The notes beneath the pieces are model-generated. The model ran no database searches, had not been told where the DNA came from, and saw only the letters and a program-made list of their open reading frames with translations. From Sphingobacteriaceae bacterium (GTDB taxonomy: Bacteria > Bacteroidota > Bacteroidia > B-17B0 > Aurantibacillaceae), in assembly GCA_016709575.1 (NCBI GenBank), contig JADJMM010000007.1:186001-250000 (forward strand): a stretch of DNA of 64,000 nucleotides, read 5' to 3'. This document shows positions 9,764 through 18,658 of this stretch, piece by piece. How positions within the stretch are numbered: position 1 is the first letter of the stretch; the number at the start of each line of letters is the position of its first letter. The position numbers and the translations under genes were made by a program.

Positions 9764-10990
9764 TTAGAACGTTACTTTCAATTCAAGTTCTTTACCATCA
9801 CGTAAAACTTTTACAGGAACAGTATCACCTTTTTTGTGTTTAGATAATGCTTTCATGTATTCCTGAACATCTTTAATGTCCATATCACCAAGTTTTGTTA
9901 CCACATCACCTTTTAAAATTCCGGCTTTAGCAGCAGGTTTTCCATCTGTTACGCCATCAATACGTAAACCTTTTCCTTCAAATGCATAATCAGGCATAAC
10001 ACCCATTGTTACTTTAAAAGACGATTTCCCTGTATCAGGATTACGTGTTTTTAAAAATTGAAGTTTGCCTAATTCACTTGTTGCACTTATAACACGAACA
10101 ATATATTCTAAAACCGCAGCTTCACCAACGTAATTTATTTTTTCTGCATCATCACTTGGTTTGTGATAATCTTCATGTTGTCCTGTAAAGAAATGTAATA
10201 CAGGAATATCTTTTAAATAAAATGAAGTTTGATCACTTGGACCAATTCCTGCACTATCTTTTTTAATTGAGAAGGCAGATTTTATAGAATCAATAATCGG
10301 CACCCAAACCGGACTGGTTCCAACGCCATAAATAATTAATTTTTTTGTACTGTCGTTAAGTCGGCCAATCATATCCATGTTTATCATGTAAGTGATTTTT
10401 TCTAAGGGGAAAGTAGGGGCATCGCACCATTTTTTAGAACCAATTAAACCAAGTTCTTCTCCTGAGTAACACATGAACAAGAAATTAAATTTTTCAGTTT
10501 TTTTGTTGCTTGAAAAATAATTAGCTAATTCTAAAACGCCTGCAGTTCCACTCGCGTTATCATCAGCACCGTTATGTGTTTTTCCTTCGGGATTAGCGTC
10601 GCGGCTATTTTTGTCATGACCTAAACCTAAGTGATCATAATGCGCGCCTATAACAATTGTATAAGGCGCTTTATTGTCAAGATAAGCAATTACATTATTT
10701 CCTTTTCTTTCAGGAACATTTGCAACTGAAGTATCGTGAGGGTCCAGATTTTTTTTGAAAGTGAATTCGTGCAAGTACGAATCTTTATTTCCTGGTTTTA
10801 GTCCTAAGCGTTTAAATTCAGCAGCTAAATATTCAGCAGCTTTTTTTTCTTCTTCACTTGAAGTGCCGCGGCCTTTTAAAACATCTGAAGCTAAATAAGA
10901 AATATGTTTTTTTAGAAGGGGGACAGAAATAGTTTGTGATTGAACAGTTGTGAATGCTGATATTAGCAAAAGTGTAATTAATTTTTTCAT
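9764..10990 (-). CDS. M28 family zinc aminopeptidase with PDZ domain
   Basis: 408 residues with a signal peptide (MKKLITLLLISAFTTVQSQ), so periplasmic or exported. The M28 catalytic core supplies the two-zinc site: GAHYDHLG, GADDNASG, the general base in YSGEELGLIGS, the Asp in NMDMIGR and the His in GQHEDYH. A PDZ domain (about residues 330-405, with AGILKGDVVTKLGD) follows and probably positions substrates. M28 enzymes of this architecture in Bacteroidota remove N-terminal residues from peptides. The gene is monocistronic and ends against the desaturase. Nothing is missing. Confidence 0.9.
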   Translation of the reverse strand: MKKLITLLLISAFTTVQSQTISVPLLKKHISYLASDVLKGRGTSSEEEKKAAEYLAAEFKRLGLKPGNKDSYLHEFTFKKNLDPHDTSVANVPERKGNNVIAYLDNKAPYTIVIGAHYDHLGLGHDKNSRDANPEGKTHNGADDNASGTAGVLELANYFSSNKKTEKFNFLFMCYSGEELGLIGSKKWCDAPTFPLEKITYMINMDMIGRLNDSTKKLIIYGVGTSPVWVPIIDSIKSAFSIKKDSAGIGPSDQTSFYLKDIPVLHFFTGQHEDYHKPSDDAEKINYVGEAAVLEYIVRVISATSELGKLQFLKTRNPDTGKSSFKVTMGVMPDYAFEGKGLRIDGVTDGKPAAKAGILKGDVVTKLGDMDIKDVQEYMKALSKHKKGDTVPVKVLRDGKELELKVTF

Positions 10991-11007
10991 TATAAATGGG
11001 AATAAAA

Positions 11008-11052
11008 AACCCTGCCCTTCGTCATGCTCAGGATGACAATAATGGCAGGGTT
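11008..11052. repeat. Hairpin with inner GTCAT...ATGAC palindrome (REP-like, possible terminator)
   Basis: An outer perfect 9-bp stem (AACCCTGCC 11008-11016 / GGCAGGGTT 11044-11052) encloses GTCATGCTCAGGATGAC (11021-11037). The inner palindrome belongs to the same GTCAT-type repeat group as copies at 23654 and 52381. It sits between the START-like gene and the M28 gene and may end the former's transcript. Confidence 0.65.
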
Positions 11053-11074
11053 GTAAAGTTAATGAATTATAAGT

Positions 11075-11935
11075 TTAAAAATAAGAACCCATTACGTGAA
11101 GTAACTTATCAATTTGACTTTGCCACAATAGTTTTGATGATTCTTGTTCAGCTTTATCGGCTGCAAAATCTGTAATTATTATAGATATATCGTTAGTAAG
11201 GTCGTCGCGCTGAATTTTGAATTCGAAGTAGCTCCCATCAGTTTTATCAACCCATTGAAAGCGCACTAGTTGTTCTTCTATGGTTTTAAGCAATCTGGCT
11301 TGTTGTAGCTGTCCGTCCCAAATAAATGTATAAATGCCGTTACGGATGTTTACATCGTCGCAAAACCACTCAGAAAGGCCGCTAGGAGTCACTAAAAATT
11401 CATATAGAATAGCTGAAGATGCGCGAATAACAATTTCAATTTCAAATTTTCCGGAAGGTTCTTTTTCTGGTTTAATAGAGTAAGGTTCACCTTTCTTTTG
11501 GGGTGTAGAAACAAAAGAAGCTGAATTGGTATTCTTTAAAGTAGAAAAACTGTCTTTAGTTTTATCTTCAGCTTTAACTGTAGGTTGAATAGTTGGTTTG
11601 AATTCAGGAATAGGGGAGTTGTCTTTTTTTAGAAGAGCGGGATTTTTTATTTCCTGATTGGGTTTATTATATTCTTTAATAGAACCTTTAACAATTGTTT
11701 TTGGTGCTTTTACATTTGCAACAACTTTAACCGCTTTTGCAGGTTTTATTTTTTTAGCAATGATTTTTTTTGCCGATTTCGGTTTTTTCGCCACAACTTT
11801 TTTAATTGGCTTTTTCTTTGCAGCTGGTTTCGCAGACTTTTTCTTAGCAGCTGGTTTCGAAGTTTTTTTCTTCGGTGATTTTGCAACAACTTTCTTCTTA
11901 GTTTTTGCTGACGAACCCTTGTTTTTCTTCGACAT
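11075..11935 (-). CDS. START-like domain protein with histone H1-like Lys/Ala-rich N-terminal tail
   Basis: 286 residues in two parts. Residues 1 to about 90 are highly basic, with repeated KPAAKKK / KKVVAKK / KSAKK units like the tails of histone H1-like and AlgP-like proteins, which bind DNA or other polyanions. A linker of about 70 residues follows. Residues about 160-286 form a START/AHSA1-like fold (FEIEIVIRASSAILYEFL, LSEWFCDDV, FIWDGQ, VRFQWVDK, FEFKIQRDDLTND), matching the ~130-residue START-like proteins common in Bacteroidota, which normally lack such a tail. The ligand is unknown. The gene stands alone; a perfect 25-nt palindrome lies about 100 bp upstream. No frame break is present, so the fusion is unlikely to be an artefact. 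Confidence 0.75.
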   Translation of the reverse strand: MSKKNKGSSAKTKKKVVAKSPKKKTSKPAAKKKSAKPAAKKKPIKKVVAKKPKSAKKIIAKKIKPAKAVKVVANVKAPKTIVKGSIKEYNKPNQEIKNPALLKKDNSPIPEFKPTIQPTVKAEDKTKDSFSTLKNTNSASFVSTPQKKGEPYSIKPEKEPSGKFEIEIVIRASSAILYEFLVTPSGLSEWFCDDVNIRNGIYTFIWDGQLQQARLLKTIEEQLVRFQWVDKTDGSYFEFKIQRDDLTNDISIIITDFAADKAEQESSKLLWQSQIDKLLHVMGSYF

Positions 11936-12033
11936 AGCTGCTTTAATTTTTATGAAATATATTAAATTTTTCTTATCCCTCCATTACTTTTATTAAATAA
12001 AGTTGCAACTTCATTAAAATATCAAATTTGTGT

Positions 12034-12058
12034 TAATATATTGATAATCAATATATTA
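12034..12058. promoter_or_regulatory. Perfect 12-bp inverted repeat, possible operator
   Basis: TAATATATTGAT (12034-12045), one central A, then ATCAATATATTA (12047-12058). It lies in the 215-bp region between the divergent START-like gene (start 11935) and tRNA-Met (12151). No U-tract follows, so a protein-binding site is more likely than a terminator. Which gene it would control is unclear. Confidence 0.45.
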
Positions 12059-12132
12059 TGTTTAAATGAAAGAGTAAAGAAAACATTATCATTGATCGTA
12101 ATATGAGATTTTTAACGCTTTACAAAAAATAG

Positions 12133-12140
12133 TATATTTG
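12133..12140 (+). promoter_or_regulatory. -7 promoter element of tRNA-Met
   Basis: TATATTTG matches the Bacteroidota TAnnTTTG element and lies 10 bases before the mature tRNA start, as expected for a short leader. Confidence 0.65.
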
Positions 12141-12150
12141 CAGCCCTTAC

Positions 12151-12224
12151 GGCGGGGTAGCTCAGCTGGTTAGAGCACAGGATTCATAACCCTGAGGTCG
12201 GGGGTTCGAGTCCCCCCTCCGCTA
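12151..12224 (+). tRNA. tRNA-Met (anticodon CAT)
   Basis: A 74-base cloverleaf. The acceptor stem GGCGGGG pairs with CTCCGCT (two G-T pairs), the D arm is GCTC...GAGC, the anticodon loop TTCATAA carries CAT at 12185-12187, and the T arm is GGGGG-TTCGAGT-CCCCC. The CCA end is not encoded. The first base is paired, so this is not the initiator. Elongator Met is the simplest reading; an Ile tRNA whose CAT is modified by TilS (tilS is in this window) cannot be excluded by eye. Confidence 0.93.
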
Positions 12225-12227
12225 CAC

Positions 12228-12255
12228 AAGCCCTCAATTTTTGAGGGCTTTTTTT
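12228..12255 (+). terminator. Rho-independent terminator after tRNA-Met
   Basis: AAGCCCTCAA (12228-12237) pairs perfectly with TTGAGGGCTT (12241-12250), followed by a T run. Confidence 0.88.
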
Positions 12256-12293
12256 ATGAAAGAAACATTTTGCGTTTATATTTTATAGAAACA

Positions 12294-12328
12294 AAAAAAC
12301 CGATACACATTGTATCGGTTTTTTTTAT
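12294..12328. terminator. Bidirectional terminator
   Basis: AACCGATACA pairs perfectly with TGTATCGGTT around a 3-base loop (CAT), flanked by an A run and a T run. It lies just past the 3' end of the minus-strand CHU_C gene. Confidence 0.8.
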
Positions 12329-12344
12329 TTAATGGATTTTAATT

Positions 12345-15046
12345 TTATTTCATCAAGGTAACATGTCCTGTTAACTCGTGACGTTTTTCTTAGTATCAAC
12401 TACAGTTACTTTCCAAACATAAACGGAGTTCTCAATAATTTTTCCTTTGATAGTACCGTCCCATCCTTTATTAATATCGTCTGATGTAAAAATTTGCTCA
12501 CCCCAACGATCAAATATTTGCATATCGAATTTTTGGATGTAGAAACCTTTAGCCTGGAAAATATCATTTAAACCGTCACCGTTTGGCGTAAACGCATTTG
12601 GAATATAAATAACATAATTAGGATTAATTACTACCAAACGTTGAGTTGTATCTGAACAACCATAACTGTTTTGAACAATTAAAGTAGACATGTAGTTTGT
12701 TGCGTACTCATCGCTATAAGTATGTGTTGGATGAATGGATGTTGTATCTACAGGGCTCTTGTCGCCAAAATACCACCAGAATTTATTGTAAGGTCCACCA
12801 CTGGTATTATTGAAATTTACAATTGGCTCTAATACATCTGCTGTTTGAGGATTAGCAAAATAATCTGCTACAGGAGTTGGCCATGCAGTAATATAATTAG
12901 GTTTAATTTTGGTAGCCACACAGCCGCTATCTGAAATTGCAGTTAACTTCACTGTGTAAGTTCCGGCAGGATAAGTATGTGTTAAGTCAAAATTTTGTCC
13001 ACTTACACCATCACCAACATTCCATGAGTAAGTTGTAATACTTCCTAACGAAATGTAAGAGTTGTTAGTAAAGATCACCGGTAATTTTTCACAACCTTGA
13101 ACTTTGTCGGCAACAAAATCAACAACCGGAATTGCATTTACAAATACATTTACAGTAGTTGAGTTCTTACAACCATAAGTTGTAGTTACTGTTAATCCTA
13201 CCTGATGATTACCTGTAGTATTAAATACATTCATTGCGCTTGGCCCAGTAGCATCTATAGTAGTGTTTCCGTCTAAATCCCATTCCCATAAATTAATTAC
13301 ACCATTATTTCCAATAGTGTAAGAATTATCCCAATAGTTAGTATAATCGCCTAAACAAGTTTTTGTAAATCCGAAACGCGCAATTGGATTTGAATAAACA
13401 TTTACAGTTTTTACAATTGTATCAGAACAACCTACACTTGTAACACCAACTAAAGTCACATTAAAATTACCACTTGAAGGATAAGTTAAAGTAGGCGATT
13501 GTGTTGTGTTATCCACAGAACCATTCGTAGTGAAATCCCAATACCAATTCGTCATAGTATTTCCATTCGCATTAGTAGTGTTATTAAAATTAGTGGATGC
13601 GCCTTCACAAATATTATTGAAACTAAAGTCAACAATTGGTAATCCATTTACAGTTACGTTTTGTGTTATACTATCTTTACAACCATCAGCATTTGTGACG
13701 ACGAGTTGGACTGGCAGAGTTCCTGCTGCGGAATAGGTATGTTGTGGCATATTTAAATTCGCTCCAATACCATTTGCACTTGCATCACCCCAAGTCCAAT
13801 TGTAGTTTGTAATACCAGAACCATTATTAAGAGTTGAAGTACTAGTAAATGAAGTTGGAGAAGTTAAACAAGATGTGTTATTAGTAAATGCTGCAATTGG
13901 AGAAGGCTTAACAATGTAAGTATAAGTTTTTCCTGCTTGACAAGTAATGAACCCTGTGGATTTACAAATATATGTTCCAGGAGTAGTTGCCATTAAAGTT
14001 TGAGTATTTACAGTTGGTCCAACTGGTGGAGTCCAAGTGTAACTAACCATACCCGGAGGGCCAGTTAATAAACCAGTACAAGATGTAACTGGAATAGTTG
14101 GAGCAGGAGGCCCGCAATCAGCATCAATATAACAATAACCCCAATCGTAATCATATAAACACCAGTCACAAGTAATTTTAATAGTAATGTTGGTAAAGTT
14201 GTATGGACTTAAGTCTACTGCTACAGTTTGCCAAGGCACATAAGTAACAGGATAGTTACCTACAGTGCTACAAATTTGAGCACCTTGTAAAGCTGAATTT
14301 TGAGCAACTCCTGGTGGTAAACCAACAAATGCGTTAGGAGGAGATGCATAATAACAAGAATAAGTAGGACAAGCTAACTTATTACCGTTTTGATCATAAA
14401 AATTAATTTGAAAATTAGCAGCTGCGTTTGCAGGATGCGGGAAATTTAAAATAACAGCTGCAAAGTGTAATTGAAACTCATTGTTTAAAGGAGTAACTGC
14501 AACAGTTCTTGATGCTGCTGCTTTAAAGTTTACTTTTCTATTCGGACCAGAACAACTAGTGTTGTTGTCATTTAAACGTAAAGAAAAATTACCACCGCCA
14601 GGATACACACAAGGGAAATTTCCAAAAGGATCTGTACCACCATTCATAATGGCAAAATCACCGGTAACCGACCAAGTTGAAGTACTATTTTGTTCAAAGT
14701 CGATATTATTACAACCTACAGGCTGGTTTCCTTGCGATAAAGTATTATTCCCTGGTCCTTTATTAGCATTACCGTTTTTTAGGTTGTTATAAAATTCAGC
14801 ACTGCTTCTTTCTCCATTCGGATTCGTTTGCTGATTTTGGTTAAATAGATTAAACTTTCTGTCAATATAATTACGCTTTGCGGCTTGCATCATTGCATTT
14901 TTCTGCTGATCTGTTTTAGCATGTTTAGCGTGACTTGCAGAGCCTACATAATCAAAACCAGCTAAAGAGTCGACAGGACTTTTAGACTGAGATATTAATA
15001 ATGTCGATAAACTAAATAAAGCGGCTGATAAAAGGATTTTTTTCAT
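12345..15046 (-). CDS. PKD-domain surface protein with gliding-associated CHU_C C-terminus (frame broken near the end)
   Basis: A secreted protein of about 900 residues. ATG at 15046 begins the signal peptide MKKILLSAALFSLSTLLISQ. A longer in-frame start at 15094 would run through the promoter element at 15066 and is rejected. A jelly-roll-like N-terminal region (about 120-320) is followed by several PKD modules (SGITNYNWTWGD, MTNWYWDFTTNG, VINLWEWDLDG, ITTYSWNVGDG, FWWYFGDKS). The C-terminal CHU_C domain (YIPNAFTPNGDGLNDIF, IFDRWGE, KGWDG) is a T9SS (type B) signal. The frame breaks at the TTTTT run 12384-12388; adding one base gives the usual ending RHELTGHVTLMK and a stop at 12345. Probably an adhesin or gliding-related surface protein; no partner gene is adjacent. 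Confidence 0.85.
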
Positions 15047-15065
15047 GTTATAAATTTTAACAGTA

Positions 15066-15073
15066 CAAATATA
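15066..15073 (-). promoter_or_regulatory. -7 promoter element of the CHU_C gene
   Basis: On the minus strand this reads TATATTTG (TAnnTTTG), 20 bases before the ATG at 15046. It fixes the start choice for that gene. Confidence 0.65.
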
Positions 15074-15182
15074 GACTATAAGCCGCAGATGCAAGAAAAT
15101 CTAAATAACTGTTTAGGCTACTTGACTAGAAAATAGGGGTACTTTACTCAAATTGATGATTGAGTGAATGAAAACAAACAAA

Positions 15183-15214
15183 AAACCCCTGAAGTACGAA
15201 GACTTCAGGGGTTT
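15183..15214 (-). terminator. Rho-independent terminator of the OmpA-like/TPR lipoprotein gene
   Basis: AAACCCCTGAAG (15183-15194) and CTTCAGGGGTTT (15203-15214) form a perfect 12-bp stem. On the minus strand it is followed by a T run. It lies 21 bases past the restored stop at 15235. Confidence 0.85.
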
Positions 15215-15234
15215 AAAATTAAAGAACTTAAATA

Positions 15235-16969
15235 TTAGTTTACTAAAGCGGTAAATCCTGCGTCAGCTTTTAATTTGATGAATTCTGCATCATCTTTAGC
15301 TGCTGCTTTTAAAGTACCATCTTTTTCGATAGCTGTTTTAAGTTGCTGATAACATCAGCTGTGCTGCTTCTGCGTGCTGCAGAAACTGCTTTTAAGTAAT
15401 AACTTAAAGCCATGTCTTTTTCGTTACCTGCGTCAATTGTAGCACCAACTTCACCGGCATTACCAGCTAATAATTGAGCTAAAGCTTTGTTGAAGCTTTT
15501 TGAATCACCAAAGCTAGATACAGCATCACTATATTTACCATCACGGATTTGGATGATACCTTTGTTGTAACCAACTTCCGGACCAGCACCGTTTGCCTTG
15601 TTATATAATTCCATAGCAGCAGGACGATTTCCGCCTTTTGATTGGATAATACCAAGGTTATTCATGATGATAGGATTGTTTGCGTTAGCAGCATCAGCAC
15701 GTTTAAATGCTTCACCTGCTTCAGTCACTTTATTTTGAGTTAATAATGCAACACCTAAGTTGTTTGAGCTTCTCCAATCAGTAGCGTATTGTTTTTCTGC
15801 TGCTGTATAGATTTGAGTTTTAGTGTTGATGTCGTTAGTTAAAGTAGCACCGTATAATAACTCTTCAATTGATAAGCTATCAGGATGAGAAGTACATAAT
15901 GCAGAAATCATTTCGTCAGTACGAGATTTTTTATCAACGTTAACAGTGATTTCAGAACGACGTAATTTCGGTAAAATTTTCTCAGCTAATTCCTTGTAAG
16001 TATTAGATAAGTTTTTAATTTCAGTACGACGCTGAATTGGATCAGAGTACATTGTTAAAACACGTAAGATTAAATCTTTGTCAGCCATTGTAGAAGCTTC
16101 CATTAAAGATTTGAAACCTTCCCAGTCTTCTTTAGTTGTACCAACAACGTATTGTTCTTTTTTACCGAACTTATTGTCTTTGTTTTTGTTCTTTTGAACT
16201 CACCCATCATAGCAGCAGAACCACTTTTTGCACGGTCTTTTGCTAAGTTTTCGTTTTTGTCAGTTTCACCATCCGGAGAAGCGTAAGCTGAAACATCAAT
16301 TCCTTTAAATTCATACCAAGTACTGTTAATGTTGGTATTGATGAAAGTTTGGATGTTCTTCATTTCTTCACTCTTCATTTCGTTTGGACGAACGTTTGAT
16401 TGGTTCATTGCATAGTAAATGTGAGTTACCTGGTTAACCGGAGTAATTTTCACAAATGCATCTTTACCATAAATTCCTTTTTCGTCGTTACGAACTAAAA
16501 GTGGAGTGATGATAGTACCATCAGCGATTTCTACCGGAGTAAAATCTTTGATTTTTTTCTTCACCTGACCTTGAGCACGAAGTTCGATTTTAGCAACTTT
16601 CATACCTGATTCGTAAACAAACTTTTCAGAAGTGTAGCTAAATGTACCCCCTTTATCAAAGCTGATTTTTTGACCGCTTCCTGTAGCTTTGTCACCAACT
16701 AAAACAACTGGTTTCATTGCTTTTTCTCCACCTGTATATTTTACAACCGGAGTGATTGTCATTGTTATTTTCTTACCAAATAATTTTGGATTGAATTTTC
16801 CGCTAACGCTAAACTGAACGCTATCACCGTGCATCTCAATTGGATTTGGTGTTGCGCTATAGTTAATGTCCTTTTGTTTTTTAATCATTTTGCCAAGTCC
16901 ATTACAGCCAGTTAATACAACTGCAACTGATAAACTTGCGCCTAAAGTCCTTAATAATTTTGAATTCAT
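15235..16969 (-). CDS. OmpA-like / TPR outer-membrane lipoprotein (frame broken twice)
   Basis: About 577 residues once two breaks are restored. ATG at 16969 starts a lipoprotein signal (AVVLTGC, lipobox Cys at residue 22). A beta-rich N-terminal domain (about 35-200) leads into an OmpA-like segment with the signature GIDVSAYASPDGE...NLAKDRA, a peptidoglycan-contact motif. The C-terminal half has TPR units (SSNNLGVALLTQNKVTEAGEAFKRADA, IMNNLGIIQSKGG). Breaks: TTTT at 16192-16195 (restores GEFKKNKNKDNKFGKKEQYVVGTT in two overlapping short stretches) and TTTT at 15336-15339 (restores NLKTAIEKDGTLKAAAKDD and the stop at 15235). It probably links outer membrane and cell wall. It has its own promoter and terminator. 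Similar lipoproteins occur throughout the phylum, but I cannot give a gene name. Confidence 0.72.
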
Positions 16970-17001
16970 AGTTTTGGTGGTTTTAGTTTAAACACGCTGA
17001 G

Positions 17002-17009
17002 CAAAAATA
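17002..17009 (-). promoter_or_regulatory. -7 promoter element of the OmpA-like/TPR lipoprotein gene
   Basis: The minus strand reads TATTTTTG (TAnnTTTG), about 33 bases before the ATG at 16969. Confidence 0.55.
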
Positions 17010-17052
17010 GAAAATATTTGATAAAGCCCAAGCATTTTTTAGATTTTTGTTA

Positions 17053-17083
17053 AAAATAAAAAAGCCCCGAAAATTCAGGGCTA
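17053..17083 (-). terminator. Rho-independent terminator of rpsT
   Basis: AGCCC (17063-17067) pairs with GGGCT (17078-17082). On the minus strand the hairpin is followed by TTTTTTATTTTT. It lies about 25 bases after the rpsT stop. Confidence 0.75.
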
Positions 17084-17106
17084 AAATACTGATAAACAAC
17101 AGTTTA

Positions 17107-17364
17107 TTACTTTGCTAAAGCGTTAACCTTTTTGCTAAGTTTCGATTTAAGGTTAGCAGCTTTGTTTTTATGAATAACATTACGTTTAGCCAATTTATCT
17201 AGCATAGCAGATACCTTAGGTAATAACGCTTCAGCTTCTTTTTTAGCTGTAGCAGCACGTAAGGTTTTTAAAGCTGTACGTGTAGTTTTTGCGTAATAAC
17301 GGTTTTGCAAACGTTTTGCATTGTTTGAACGAATTCGCTTAATTGATGACTTATGATTTGCCAT
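17107..17364 (-). CDS. rpsT: 30S ribosomal protein S20
   Basis: 85 residues, the usual length. The sequence MANHKSSIKRIRSNNAKR, then the basic helical bundle and the conserved RNVIHKNKAANLKSKLSKKV near the C-terminus are diagnostic of S20, which binds 16S rRNA early in 30S assembly. It is monocistronic with its own promoter (17404-17411) and terminator, and is divergent from the OmpA-family gene. No frame problem. Confidence 0.97.
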   Translation of the reverse strand: MANHKSSIKRIRSNNAKRLQNRYYAKTTRTALKTLRAATAKKEAEALLPKVSAMLDKLAKRNVIHKNKAANLKSKLSKKVNALAK

Positions 17365-17403
17365 TCTTTTACTTTTTTAATGTCTTGCCCAAAATTGGGA
17401 GTG

Positions 17404-17411
17404 CAAATATA
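17404..17411 (-). promoter_or_regulatory. -7 promoter element of rpsT
   Basis: The minus strand reads TATATTTG (TAnnTTTG), about 40 bases upstream of the rpsT ATG at 17364. Confidence 0.65.
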
Positions 17412-17481
17412 CATTATTTTTTGAATATACAAGTGTTAAAAACAATTATTAATTGGTTGATGCTTAAAAGGCTGTAAAAAC

Positions 17482-17489
17482 TATATTTG
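17482..17489 (+). promoter_or_regulatory. -7 promoter element of the OmpA-family gene
   Basis: TATATTTG lies only 8 bases before the ATG at 17497, so the transcript would be nearly leaderless. TTG triplets at about 17453-17459 lie at a suitable distance for the -33 element. Confidence 0.6.
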
Positions 17490-17496
17490 TTTTAGT

Positions 17497-18587
17497 ATGA
17501 ATAGGTTAAAAACCATTTTTTTGGTCTTTTGTATTGCAGGATCTGGGCTTTTAAGGGCTCAAACAATAACCCCTGTTCAAAAAAATCTTGTCCCAAACGG
17601 TAGTTTCGAGAACTTTAGGAAAAAATCTGGGAGTATAAAACAAGCTATACCCTGGACTCAAATCGGCTCAGTGGATTTTTATCAAGCCCGAGTTGGAGAA
17701 GACACTTGTCATATTCCAGGTGGTTATTATAGTGATTGCTTCACGGGTTTAAGATTTCAGAAACGGTATAAAGAATTTGCCCAGGTTAGATTAGCAGAAG
17801 CACTTCATCGGGGAACAACTTACGAATTTGAAATGCACGTACGTTTGGCTTATTGGAGCAACGCGTTGGTGAAATCATTTGGAGTGCTATTTACTAAAGG
17901 AGGTTATCATGGTCAGGGTGATGCTGTTAAATCATGTATTATAGATAGCGTTTGCAAAAAAGGTGGTTTCATAAATAATTATCAATGGTTTACTATTAAA
18001 GGGAAATACAAAGCTGACGGTGGTGAGAAATATATTACTATCGGTAACTTCTTTCCGAAAATTGAAAAGGATATGATCCGCATTAATATTTTTAAATTAG
18101 GTTTTAGAGAAGCTTATTATTTTGTAGATGAGATTAGTTTATATAAAGCCAAAGAACCGGAAGAGAAAGTGGCAGTGGAGTATGTTGGAAGTGTAAAAAA
18201 TAACGAAGAGGATTCTATTTTAACAGTGAGAAAAGATATTAAAGTAGGAGAGAAAGTAGCTCTCAAAAACATCTTTTTTGAAAATGGAAAATATTATTTG
18301 CTACCTGAATCTTATCAGGAATTAAATAAGTTAGCCCAATATTTGATTCGCACACCACAGATGCAAATTCAAATTAACGGACATAGCGATAATAATGGCA
18401 GCAAAAATAAAAATCAACGTCTTTCTGAATTACGTGCCCGTGAAGTGTTTGAATACCTAATTAAAAAAGGTGTTCAAAATAAATGTACTTTAAAGGTTAT
18501 GGCAGTTCACAACCTGTTGCGAGTAACGACACTGACGAGGGTATGGCAAAAAACCGACGGGTTGAATTTGAAATCATAAAGAACTAA
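17497..18587 (+). CDS. OmpA-family outer-membrane/periplasmic protein (frame broken near the end)
   Basis: About 363 residues. It has a signal peptide (MNRLKTIFLVFCIAGSGLLRAQ) and an N-terminal carbohydrate-binding-like jelly roll beginning NLVPNGSFENF (about 30-215). The C-terminal OmpA domain (about 260-360: IQINGHSDNNGSKNKN, LSELRAREVFEYL) binds peptidoglycan. The frame breaks at AAA 18492-18494; adding one A restores LKGYGSSQPVASNDTDEG and then the hallmark MAKNRRVEFEIIKN, with the stop at 18585-18587. The combination of a SFEN-type domain with OmpA is common in Bacteroidota cell-surface proteins. Divergent from rpsT. Confidence 0.82.
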
Positions 18588-18658
18588 TTGGACAACTCGA
18601 TAATCCAATGCTTGTAATGGTTAGTTTTGGTGAATGATTTAATTATAAATGACTAATT

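Noticed and set aside
11658..11996. Plus-strand open frame rich in Phe/Ala opposite the Lys-rich tail
   Set aside because: It is the antisense shadow of KPAAKKK codons (TTT/GCA repeats) and has no family features.
15047..15094. Earlier start of the CHU_C gene at 15094
   Set aside because: It would translate through the TATATTTG promoter element; the ATG at 15046 begins a proper signal peptide.
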